64,000 nt of DNA from Ruania zhangjianzhongii (GTDB lineage: Bacteria > Actinomycetota > Actinomycetes > Actinomycetales > Beutenbergiaceae). The notes below the pieces were generated by a model. The model was given only the letters and a program-made list of their open reading frames with translations. It did not search any database and was not told the DNA's origin. A program made the translations under genes and the position numbers. Within the stretch, counting starts at the first letter, position 1. Each line of letters starts with the position of its first letter. Of this stretch, positions 54,980 through 62,606 are shown one piece after another. The DNA is taken from positions 4,144,882-4,208,881 of the forward strand of contig NZ_CP042828.1 of NCBI RefSeq assembly GCF_008000995.1. Reading direction: 5' to 3'.

Positions 54980-56479
54980 TCAGTACGCGCCACGGCCACC
55001 GAACACCGCCCGGAAGGTCCGGCCGAGGATGCCCAGGTCCATCAGCAGCGACCGGTTGTCCACATAGTGCAGATCGAGCCGCACCGTCTGTGCCCAGTCC
55101 AGGTCCGAGCGGCCACTGACCTGCCACAGACCGGTCAGGCCCGGCTTCACCCGGAGCCGCTGCCAGGCGTCCTGGTCGTAATCGGCGACCTCCTCGCGCA
55201 ACGGCGGCCGAGGACCGACCAGCGACATGTCCCCGCGAACCACGTTCCACAGTTGCGGCAGCTCGTCCACGGAGAACCGGCGCAGCATCCGCCCCACCGG
55301 GGTGATCCGCGGATCGTTGCGCATCTTGAACATCACCTCGTTGCCGTCGCTGTGGGCCAACAGCTCGGCCCGGCGGCGGTCCGCGTCCACGTACATCGTG
55401 CGCAGCTTGAACATGGTGAAGGTCGTGCCGTCCCGGCCCGCCCGCTGCTGGGTGTAGAACGGCGAGCCCGCAGATCCGATCCGGACCAGGAGCGCCGCGA
55501 CGGCCAGCACCGGCAGTGCACCCGCCAGCAGCACACCGCCGAGCACCCGGTCCAGGGCCACCTTGATCGAGTGCTGGGTGCGGCTCGGCCCGATCGCCAC
55601 GGTGAGCAGCGGGGTTCCGGAGACCGGGCGGACCGCGACCCGGGCCGCCGCCACCTCTTCGATGTTCGGGGCGATCAGCAGCTCCACCCCGCGGCTCTCC
55701 ACCTCCCAGCAGAACCGGCGTAGCTCGGCCGCCGCCATGCAGGAGGCCGCCACCACCACCACACCCACGCCGTGCTCGGCCACGACGTCCGCCGCCTCGG
55801 TGACATCCCCGAGGACGGGCACTCCGGCCCAGCCCGGGGCAGCCCCGTTGACACACAGACCCACCACGTCCAGCCCCTGGTGCGGATCCTGGCGCAGCTG
55901 CATGGTCAGGCTGCGCAGATGCTCGGGGTCGCCGACGAGCAGGGTGCGGCGCTGCCACTCCCCGTGCCGGCGGCGCCGGCGGACCAGCGCGCGCTCCAGT
56001 GTGCGGGCGAGCAGCACAGCGGTGAGGCTGCCCGCGATCGCCCCGATGACGTAGATCGGCTCGATCGCCACCTCGGCGACGTACAACACCGTGATCAGCA
56101 GAGTGGCCCACACCCAGCCGGCCCGGACGATCACCTTGTACTCGTGGCTGCCGGACCCGGTGCGGCGCAGGTCATAGCCGCGGGTGGCGCCGATCAGCAG
56201 GGTGAAGGCCATCCCCGCGGCGAGGCCCCCTGCCAGAGCGAGGTCGAGGCCCAGGGCGGATGCCAGGACAACTGCGACGGCCGCCGTCACCAGCAGGAGA
56301 TCGCCAGCGGCGATCCCCCACTGGTACGCGCGGCTCCATGTACCTTCTGGCCGGATTCTCGAGCGAGCGCCGGATCTCGTCGCGGCCAGTGGGGTGGGAA
56401 CAGTCGGATCGGGGAGAACAGTTCCACGGAGGGGGCGGTGCGCACGGACGTGAGTGAGGTCCAGCGCCACCGCCCTCAC
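54980..56479 (-). CDS. Polyprenyl-phosphate sugar-1-phosphate transferase (WcaJ/CpsE type)
   Basis: 499 residues. Four to five N-terminal spans, a CoA-binding-like middle domain, a further span and a C-terminal bacterial sugar-transferase domain (FKLRTMYVDADRRRAEL, FSVDELPQLWNVVRGDMSLVGPRPPL, KPGLTGLWQVSGRS). It starts repeat-unit synthesis by loading the first sugar-phosphate on undecaprenyl phosphate. The start is either the GTG at 56479 or that at 56470; the second has better spacing from AAGGAAGG. Repeats upstream at 56588-56702. Confidence 0.92.
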   Translation of the reverse strand: MRAVALDLTHVRAHRPLRGTVLPDPTVPTPLAATRSGARSRIRPEGTWSRAYQWGIAAGDLLLVTAAVAVVLASALGLDLALAGGLAAGMAFTLLIGATRGYDLRRTGSGSHEYKVIVRAGWVWATLLITVLYVAEVAIEPIYVIGAIAGSLTAVLLARTLERALVRRRRRHGEWQRRTLLVGDPEHLRSLTMQLRQDPHQGLDVVGLCVNGAAPGWAGVPVLGDVTEAADVVAEHGVGVVVVAASCMAAAELRRFCWEVESRGVELLIAPNIEEVAAARVAVRPVSGTPLLTVAIGPSRTQHSIKVALDRVLGGVLLAGALPVLAVAALLVRIGSAGSPFYTQQRAGRDGTTFTMFKLRTMYVDADRRRAELLAHSDGNEVMFKMRNDPRITPVGRMLRRFSVDELPQLWNVVRGDMSLVGPRPPLREEVADYDQDAWQRLRVKPGLTGLWQVSGRSDLDWAQTVRLDLHYVDNRSLLMDLGILGRTFRAVFGGRGAY

Positions 56480-56587
56480 CCCTTCCTTGCAGGTACATAG
56501 AGCCGCGCCCGGCGACCAAGGACGAGGTGTCCGGGCTCATCCATTACTCAAACAGAACCCGAGCCGTCAGCACAGAATGAAAGACGG

Positions 56588-56702
56588 GTGAACAGCGGCT
56601 CAGCAGGCCGTACCCCCCAGGGTGAGATCAGGGTGAGGCAGGGTGAGGCAGGGTGAGTCGTCACGCGGTGGGGGTGAGGGGTCACGCGGTGGGCGTGAGG
56701 CG
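56588..56702 (-). promoter_or_regulatory. Cluster of TCACC-type repeats upstream of sugar-transferase/rml operon
   Basis: Top strand GGTGA units at 56588, 56622, 56633, 56643, 56653 and 56674, mostly 10-11 bp apart within AGGGTGAG(GC). Two 21-bp tandem units starting GTCACGCGGTGGG at 56661 and 56682 complete the array. Nearest the gene, TCACCCG and TCATTCT on the minus strand stand 11 bp apart. Same unit as in the flippase, branched-sugar and lasso promoters, but no matching TAGnnT -10 at the same distance was found. Confidence 0.5.
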
Positions 56703-56760
56703 TGCGCCGAGACGGTGTGGCGAGTGGGGGGGCGTAGTCGGGTGCGGGCGATCTGGCGCG

Positions 56761-57546
56761 CTACTGGTCGTTGAGGAAGTCGGCGAGGATGGCGTTGAAC
56801 GCCTCCGGCTGACACAACGGGGTGGGGTCGTTCGAGTCGGGGACCCGGATCAGATGTGTGCGGGGCACGGCACGTCGGAGTTCTTCCATGAAGGTGAGCG
56901 ATCGCGGCCAGGAGTTCTCGCCGACGACACCGAGGATCGGATAGTTCGCGGCGTTCAGCGCGGGTGGGTAGTTGACGAGGTTGATCGCGCATCGAGTCTT
57001 GAGCGCATCGAGCGGTCTCAGCCGCGTCACGGCCTCGGCAAGGTAGTCGGCGGCGTGCGGCCACCGGCGGTACTGATCTCGCATGAGGCGAGCCAGGGCG
57101 GCAGGCGGGAGGAGATTGGAGATCGAGCCGGCGTAGACCGACGCGAGCCACAGCGCTTTGCCCACGGAGGTTGGCCGAGTGTCGCTGTAGGCGTCCACGA
57201 CGATGAGCCGCTGAACACGCTCTGGATGACGTGCGGCGAAGTGCTGGGCGATGACACCCCCGAAGCTGACCCCGCAGACCGCTGCCTGTTCCTCCGCGAG
57301 GTGGGTCAGCAACTGTGCGATGTCATCGGCGATCTGATCACGCACCTGCCACCATCCGCTGATCGGTCCCGATCGACCGACCCCGCGGGCATCGAACACG
57401 ATCACGCGGTGGTCTTGCGAGAACCTCTCGACCTGAGCCGACCACATCCCGGCTCCGGCGCTGATGGCGTGGATGAGGACCAGTGGGCGACCCCGGCCAT
57501 GGGTTTCGTAGTAGATCGGCGCGCCACCGGACCAGAAGACTGGCAT
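56761..57546 (-). CDS. Alpha/beta-hydrolase-fold protein with atypical catalytic triad
   Basis: 261 residues. Oxyanion segment LIHAISAGAGMW and nucleophile elbow GVSFGG are normal. At the usual C-terminal His position the sequence reads PDSNDPTPLCQPEAF, where relatives have G-H, so the His is missing or displaced. The acid position ILGVVGENS has no Asp. It may be non-catalytic or use another residue. It shares one base with the TetR stop, so the regulator likely controls it. Confidence 0.78.
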   Translation of the reverse strand: MPVFWSGGAPIYYETHGRGRPLVLIHAISAGAGMWSAQVERFSQDHRVIVFDARGVGRSGPISGWWQVRDQIADDIAQLLTHLAEEQAAVCGVSFGGVIAQHFAARHPERVQRLIVVDAYSDTRPTSVGKALWLASVYAGSISNLLPPAALARLMRDQYRRWPHAADYLAEAVTRLRPLDALKTRCAINLVNYPPALNAANYPILGVVGENSWPRSLTFMEELRRAVPRTHLIRVPDSNDPTPLCQPEAFNAILADFLNDQ

Positions 57547-58190
57547 CAGCGGTCGGCTCCCTCATCGCCGGCGGTAGCCCGGGCGGCGTCCAGCAGGTGT
57601 GAGTCGGTGTAGAGGCCGTAGGTGTACAACTCCAGCAGCGGGATCGTGATCCGGCGGGTGACCGCCTCCAGATCGGGGGCGCCATCCAGGAGGCCGCGCA
57701 GCTGCCGCTGCATCACCAGCGGCAGGAGACCCTGCAGTGTCACCAGGACCGCGAGCATGCGGGGGTTCTCGTGGGCACGGATGGTGCCCGCTGCGACACC
57801 ACCTGCGATCCCCTGCTCCGTCTGGGACACGAGCCGTTCGAGCAGCGAGCCCGAGGCCTCTGGGCCCTCGACGAGCATCCGTGCTAGGTAGTTCAGCAGC
57901 ACTGTCTCTGACCGCGCTGCGTGCAGCCATCGCTGGATAGTGGCCGCAGGGTCGGCGGCGCCCAGTTCATCCTTCGCGTCGAACACCGCGGCGAGGACGT
58001 GCTCGTCGCAGGCCCGGCGCAGGTCCGGCTTCGAACCGAAATGGTGAGCGACCAGTGCCGAGCTGACCCCAGCGGCCTCGGCGATCGCGCGAACACTCGC
58101 TCCGGCATACCCCCGTTCGGCGAACAGCGCGAGCGCTGCATCGCGAATGCGCGCACGTCGGGTCAGGTCCGTGTCTGGTGCTGAGCGCAT
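57546..58190 (-). CDS. TetR-family transcriptional regulator
   Basis: 214 residues. The N-terminal TetR helix-turn-helix is RIRDAALALFAERGYAGASVRAIAEAAGVSSALVAHHFGSK, with a variable ligand domain after it. The ATG at 58190 is used. A palindromic candidate operator at 58198-58219 stands immediately upstream, which suggests self-regulation together with the hydrolase that follows. Confidence 0.93.
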   Translation of the reverse strand: MRSAPDTDLTRRARIRDAALALFAERGYAGASVRAIAEAAGVSSALVAHHFGSKPDLRRACDEHVLAAVFDAKDELGAADPAATIQRWLHAARSETVLLNYLARMLVEGPEASGSLLERLVSQTEQGIAGGVAAGTIRAHENPRMLAVLVTLQGLLPLVMQRQLRGLLDGAPDLEAVTRRITIPLLELYTYGLYTDSHLLDAARATAGDEGADR

Positions 58191-58197
58191 GGTCAGC

Positions 58198-58219
58198 AAA
58201 CTACACGATCGATCAGTTT
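58198..58219. promoter_or_regulatory. Candidate TetR operator
   Basis: 22-bp imperfect palindrome with outer arms AAACT/AGTTT and centre CGATCG, starting 8 bases upstream of the TetR ATG. Size and place fit TetR autoregulation; binding is inferred. Confidence 0.55.
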
Positions 58220-58260
58220 TACAGGACGGCAGGTAGCGGCAGTGTTGCGGGCAAAGAGCA

Positions 58261-58995
58261 TCAGGGCACAGGTCTGGGGTGTGCTTTCCATTCCTGGCTG
58301 AGCCGGGCGAGCTGGACCACCACGCGTGCGAAGATCTCCGGCTGATGCGCCGTGATGATGTGACCGGCACGCGGGATCTTGACCAGACGCCCATACTGAA
58401 CGGCGTCGAGGAAGGCACGCTCCTCGATCCGGAAGTGGTCCCAGGTGCCGTTCACCAGCCACACCGGCACCTTGATCCGGGCCAGGTCCTCCAGTGGGTG
58501 GACGGCGGCCATCGCGCGCAGCGCCGGCACCATCACCTCGAACGCCACGTCCTCGTTCAGGTCCGCAGCGGAATCTTCACCGAGCACCAGCCGGGCCATC
58601 AGGTCGTTCACCGCCCGGCCCTCGTCGGGCAGCTGGGCGAATACCTGGGCGGCGAGCTGGTAGGCCCACAGCGGCAGCCCTCGGGGGCGGACACTGCACG
58701 AGGCGGCCAGTACTGCCAGCGGTGGGTTCGCGGTCCGTGCCGCCCAGTTCAGGGAGAGGAAGCCGCCGAGGGAGAGACCGGCGACCACTGCCTCGCCACC
58801 GAGTCCGGCCATCCCCTCCTCGATCGCCTCCCGGCATGCGGCGATGGTGAACTCCTCACCCCGCCGGCGCCCGTGCCCGGGCAGATCGATCACCGCGTGG
58901 CGGATCCCGGCCCGGTCCAGCAGCGGCTGCACCGGGCGCCACATCGTGCTCGAGCTGCGGATGCCGTGCACGAGCAGAACGGGCGCGGAGTCCAT
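58261..58995 (-). CDS. Alpha/beta-hydrolase
   Basis: 244 residues. LLVHGIRSSSTMW, nucleophile elbow GLSLGG (Ser ~95), acid in GTWDHF and His in RAGHIITAHQP form a full triad. Esterase or lipase-like small-molecule hydrolase; substrate unknown. It sits 71 bp upstream of the TetR gene in the same direction, with the operator between them, and 257 bp after rplQ. Confidence 0.85.
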   Translation of the reverse strand: MDSAPVLLVHGIRSSSTMWRPVQPLLDRAGIRHAVIDLPGHGRRRGEEFTIAACREAIEEGMAGLGGEAVVAGLSLGGFLSLNWAARTANPPLAVLAASCSVRPRGLPLWAYQLAAQVFAQLPDEGRAVNDLMARLVLGEDSAADLNEDVAFEVMVPALRAMAAVHPLEDLARIKVPVWLVNGTWDHFRIEERAFLDAVQYGRLVKIPRAGHIITAHQPEIFARVVVQLARLSQEWKAHPRPVP

Positions 58996-59068
58996 CGCCT
59001 CAGTCTACGGACCGCCGGCCCCGCGACCTGCGCCCCGCGAGCTGGCACCCATCGGAATCCACTTCAGA

Positions 59069-59100
59069 CCTCGGAATCCACTTCCACCCGGATTCCGAGG
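59069..59100. terminator. Inverted repeat between rplQ and hydrolase gene
   Basis: Arms CCTCGGAATCC / GGATTCCGAGG (11 bp) with a 10-base loop. Partial copies of GGAATCC and GGATTCCGAG on both sides could give alternative foldings. Probable back-up terminator. Confidence 0.55.
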
Positions 59101-59156
59101 CGCAAGGCGGATTCCGAGCCGGTGGATGTGCGGGGCAGAGCGGACGCACGACGACG

Positions 59157-59189
59157 GGCCCGGACCGGGAGATCATCCCGGGCCGGGCC
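59157..59189 (-). terminator. Terminator hairpin downstream of rplQ
   Basis: 14-bp GC-rich stem (GGCCCGGACCGGGA / TCCCGGGCCGGGCC, one mismatch) with loop GATCA. It begins 63 bases after the rplQ stop and ends the ribosomal/rpoA operon. Confidence 0.75.
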
Positions 59190-59252
59190 GGTCGGTGGCC
59201 GACGTTCGACCGGTCAGGTCGGGGTGCGGCGCATCCTCACGAGGAGGAGTAC

Positions 59253-59882
59253 TTACTTCGAGTCGTCCTTGGACGCCTCGGTGTCCTCGGTGTCCTCCGC
59301 AGAGGCGGCGGAGGAAGCAGCGGCCTCCGGAGAAGCAGCAGACTCAGCGGCGGCGTCCTCCGGCGAGGCGGCTGACTCAGCCGATTCAGCAGATTGAGCC
59401 GACTCAGCGGACTCCGCCGACTCAGCTGCAGCGTCGGTGGCGGCAGCAGTGGCGGCCGCATCCTCCTTGACCGCACGCTTGGTGGCGCCCTCGGCCTCCT
59501 TCACCGTGGCCTGCTTCGGGCTGACCGGCTCGGTCACCAGCTCGATGACCGCCATCGGGGCGTTGTCGCCCTTGCGCGGGCCGATCTTGGTGATCCGGGT
59601 GTAGCCACCGTGGCGCTCGGACATCGACGGTGCGATGTCGGCGAACAGGGTGTGCACGATGTCCTTGCGGGAGAGCACCGCCATCACCTGGCGGCGCGCG
59701 TGCAGGTCACCGCGCTTGGCCTTGGTGATGAGCCGCTCCGCGACCGGACGCAGTCGCTTGGCGCGGGTCTCCGTGGTGCGGATCGCACCGTGCTCGAACA
59801 GCGACTGGGCCAGGTTGGCCAGCATCAGGCGTTCGTGCGCCGGTCCGCCACCGAGACGAGGACCCTTCGTGGGCTTAGGCAT
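59253..59882 (-). CDS. rplQ: 50S ribosomal protein L17 with long Ala/Ser/Glu-rich tail
   Basis: 209 residues. The first ~120 are normal L17 ([45 protein letters not shown]). After a variable region, the last ~75 residues are an acidic, low-complexity Ala/Ser/Glu/Asp tail absent from most L17 proteins. It lies on the surface near the tunnel exit in ribosome structures. The gene follows rpoA by 37 bp. Confidence 0.97.
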   Translation of the reverse strand: MPKPTKGPRLGGGPAHERLMLANLAQSLFEHGAIRTTETRAKRLRPVAERLITKAKRGDLHARRQVMAVLSRKDIVHTLFADIAPSMSERHGGYTRITKIGPRKGDNAPMAVIELVTEPVSPKQATVKEAEGATKRAVKEDAAATAAATDAAAESAESAESAQSAESAESAASPEDAAAESAASPEAAASSAASAEDTEDTEASKDDSK

Positions 59883-59919
59883 GATCTTTCCTCAGTTCCT
59901 TGTGTGATGGTCCGGCGGC

Positions 59920-60924
59920 TCAGCTGTACGCGTCGAAGTCGTCGCCGTCGTCGTACGCGCTCGCCACCAGCGACGGGTCGAAGTCCGCGGGGCTGTCCTT
60001 GAGCGAGAGGCCCAGGCCGACCAGCTTCTCCTTGACCTCGGTGATGGACTTCGCACCGAAGTTGCGGATGTCGAGCAGGTCCGCTTCGCTCCGGGCGACA
60101 AGCTCACCCACGGTGTGGATGCCCTCGCGCTTGAGGCAGTTGTAGGACCGGATCGTCAGGTCGAGCTGCTCGATCGGCAGCGCCAGGTCCTCGGCCAGGG
60201 CCGCATCTGTCGGCGACGGGCCGATCTCGATGCCCTCGGCCTCGACGTTCAGCTCGCGGGCCAGCCCGAAGAGCTCCACCAGGGTCTTCCCGGCCGAGGC
60301 GAGTGCGTCCCGCGGGTCCATGGACCGCTTGGTCTCCACGTCCACGATCAGCTTGTCGAAGTCGGTGCGCTGCTCCACACGGGTGGCCTCGACCTTGTAG
60401 GTGACCTTGAGCACCGGCGAGTAGATCGAGTCGACCGGGATCCGGCCGATCTCGGCGTCGCTGTACTTGTTCTGCGTGGCGGAGACGTACCCACGGCCGC
60501 GCTCGACGGTCAGCTCGATCTCGAGCTTGCCCTTGTCGTTGATGGTCGCGATGTGCAGGTCCGGGTTGTGGATCTCCACACCGGCCGGCGGCGTGATGTC
60601 CGCAGCGGTGACCGTGCCGGGGCCCTGCTTGCGCAGGTACATCACCACGGGCTCGTCGTTCTCGGAGGAGACGACGACGTTCTTCAGGTTCAGGATGATC
60701 TCGGTGACGTCTTCCTTCACACCGGTGATCGTGGAGAACTCGTGCAGCACACCGTCGATGCGGATGCTGGTGACCGCTGCCCCCGGGATGGAGGAGAGCA
60801 GGGTGCGGCGCAGCGAGTTGCCGAGGGTGTAGCCGAAGCCAGGCTCGAGCGGCTCGATGACGAACCGGGAGCGGTAATCGTCGACGACATCCTCAGTGAG
60901 GGTGGGGCGCTGTGCAATGAGCAC
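59920..60924 (-). CDS. rpoA: RNA polymerase alpha subunit
   Basis: 334 residues. N-terminal assembly domain ([31 protein letters not shown]) and C-terminal DNA/activator-binding domain ([41 protein letters not shown]) are complete. It follows rpsK by 94 bp without an rpsD gene between them. Confidence 0.98.
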   Translation of the reverse strand: MLIAQRPTLTEDVVDDYRSRFVIEPLEPGFGYTLGNSLRRTLLSSIPGAAVTSIRIDGVLHEFSTITGVKEDVTEIILNLKNVVVSSENDEPVVMYLRKQGPGTVTAADITPPAGVEIHNPDLHIATINDKGKLEIELTVERGRGYVSATQNKYSDAEIGRIPVDSIYSPVLKVTYKVEATRVEQRTDFDKLIVDVETKRSMDPRDALASAGKTLVELFGLARELNVEAEGIEIGPSPTDAALAEDLALPIEQLDLTIRSYNCLKREGIHTVGELVARSEADLLDIRNFGAKSITEVKEKLVGLGLSLKDSPADFDPSLVASAYDDGDDFDAYS

Positions 60925-61018
60925 GGGATAGTCCTTTCAGCAGGCGTCCGCTATATGACGCCTTGCAAAACCCCTCGGCCATCGGTCCGGACGAGGGGGT
61001 CCTACAAAGTTCGCGGGA

Positions 61019-61426
61019 TCAGACCCGGCGGCGCTTCGGCGGGCGGCAGCCGTTGTGCGCCTGCGGCGTCACGTCCTGGATGGAACCGACCTCGAGGCCC
61101 GTGGCCGTCAGCGACCGGATCGCGGTCTCCCGGCCGGAACCGGGGCCCTTGACGAACACGTCGACCTTCTTCATGCCGTGCTCCTGCGCCTTACGGGCGG
61201 CAGCCTCGGCGGCAAGCTGGGCGGCGAACGGGGTGGACTTGCGCGACCCCTTGAAGCCGACCTGGCCGGAGGATGCCCAGGAGATCACCGCACCGGACGG
61301 GTCGGTGATCGAGACGATCGTGTTGTTGAACGTGGACTTGATGTACGCGTTGCCCGCGGAGACATTCTTCTTCTCCTTGCGGCGGGGCTTGCGGGCGCCA
61401 GCTGCCTGGCGAGTCTTGGGAGGCAT
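61019..61426 (-). CDS. rpsK: 30S ribosomal protein S11
   Basis: 135 residues. [48 protein letters not shown] and the C-terminal [17 protein letters not shown] are diagnostic. It follows rpsM by 61 bp. Confidence 0.98.
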   Translation of the reverse strand: MPPKTRQAAGARKPRRKEKKNVSAGNAYIKSTFNNTIVSITDPSGAVISWASSGQVGFKGSRKSTPFAAQLAAEAAARKAQEHGMKKVDVFVKGPGSGRETAIRSLTATGLEVGSIQDVTPQAHNGCRPPKRRRV

Positions 61427-61487
61427 TCGCTTCTCTCTTCTTCGGTGAGGTCGTCGGTCCGCGCGCTGGCGTGCGTCAGCGGACTAC

Positions 61488-61865
61488 TTAGCGGCCGGCC
61501 TTCTTCTTGCCGGCGACGGTGCGCTTGGGGCCCTTGCGGGTACGCGCGTTGGTCTTGGTGCGCTGGCCGTGCACCGGCAGGTGACGGCGGTGACGCAGAC
61601 CCTGGTAGCAGCCGATCTCGACCTTGCGGCGAATATCGGCGGCGATCTCGCGACGCAGGTCACCCTCGAGCTTGTAGGTGCCCTCCAGGTAGTCGCGCAG
61701 CTGCACCACCTCGGCGTCGGTCAGGTCCTTGACCCGGACCTCCGGGCTCAGACCGGTGGCGGTCAGGGTCTCCGCGGCGCGGGTCCGCCCCACCCCGAAG
61801 ATGTAGGTGAGTGCCACCTCGAGCCGCTTGTCGCGGGGGAGGTCGACACCAACGAGTCGTGCCAT
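61488..61865 (-). CDS. rpsM: 30S ribosomal protein S13
   Basis: 125 residues. [29 protein letters not shown] and [25 protein letters not shown] are typical (here [10 protein letters not shown]). The ATG at 61865 is used; a 14-codon in-frame extension is not conserved. It lies 139 bp after rpmJ. Confidence 0.97.
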   Translation of the reverse strand: MARLVGVDLPRDKRLEVALTYIFGVGRTRAAETLTATGLSPEVRVKDLTDAEVVQLRDYLEGTYKLEGDLRREIAADIRRKVEIGCYQGLRHRRHLPVHGQRTKTNARTRKGPKRTVAGKKKAGR

Positions 61866-62004
61866 GAAATTCTCACTCCTGTGAGTTACGGAGGTCTTCC
61901 ACATCACCGCCCCGCGTGCTGCGGGCCCCGGCCTCCGACCGGGGGTGACCCGCCAGGCGGCGGGTGGTGATGCGCTGGTGCGTCAGCTGACGCTCAGGTG
62001 TTGC

Positions 62005-62118
62005 TCAGCCCTGGCGCTGCTTGTGACGCAGGTTCTCGCAGATCACGCGCACAGTGCCGTGGCGACGGATCACCTTGCACTTCGGGCAGATCTTCTTGAC
62101 ACTCGGCTTGACCTTCAT
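62005..62118 (-). CDS. rpmJ: 50S ribosomal protein L36
   Basis: 37 residues, [20 protein letters not shown] onward, ending RHKQRQG. It has the zinc-binding CPKC pair and a downstream Cys/His (C27, H32), so this is the zinc-containing form. Located between infA and rpsM as in other bacteria. Confidence 0.97.
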   Translation of the reverse strand: MKVKPSVKKICPKCKVIRRHGTVRVICENLRHKQRQG

Positions 62119-62190
62119 GGATTTCCTTTTCCCGCGCGACGGCGCTCCCGGCAGACTGCCTGGTCGCGTGGACGTGATGGTGGAGGTGGA

Positions 62191-62412
62191 CTACTTGTAG
62201 CGGTAGACGATGCGGCCACGGGTCAGGTCGTAGGGGCTCAGCTCGACCACCACCCGGTCCTCGGGGAGGATCCGGATGTAGTGCTGACGCATCTTGCCCG
62301 AGATGTGAGCGAGTACCTTGTGACCGTTGCTCAGCTCTACGCGGAACATCGCGTTCGGCAGTGCCTCGACCACGTGGCCCTCGATCTCGATGACCCCGTC
62401 CTTCTTAGCCAT
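62191..62412 (-). CDS. infA: Translation initiation factor IF-1
   Basis: 73 residues, an OB-fold protein starting [20 protein letters not shown] with the [29 protein letters not shown] block. The start at 62412 is the family start; the in-frame extension is not conserved. First gene of the infA-rpmJ-rpsM-rpsK-rpoA-rplQ block. Confidence 0.98.
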   Translation of the reverse strand: MAKKDGVIEIEGHVVEALPNAMFRVELSNGHKVLAHISGKMRQHYIRILPEDRVVVELSPYDLTRGRIVYRYK

Positions 62413-62606
62413 GTCCTCCGCTAACTGCAGTGCTGTTCTGACATCGGTGCGCATGCGACACACCTCACCCACCCCGACGAGCAAGAGGGACCAACGACCT
62501 CACGCGATCGTCGGAAAGGTGAGCACACGACACGCCCAGCGACCTACTCTACGCCACGGACCAGCTTTGACGAAACCCGCCCGGGACGCCAGCCGTGCGG
62601 TCTGCC

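Noticed and set aside
56620-56702. SARP-type heptamer repeats
   Set aside because: An 11-bp pitch fits SARPs too, but the unit TCACC resembles OmpR/PhoP-type sites more closely and no SARP gene is in the window; the regulator is left open.
60925-61018. Degenerate rpsD remnant between rpsK and rpoA
   Set aside because: The 94-bp gap has no S4-like codons in any frame; it is simply intergenic.
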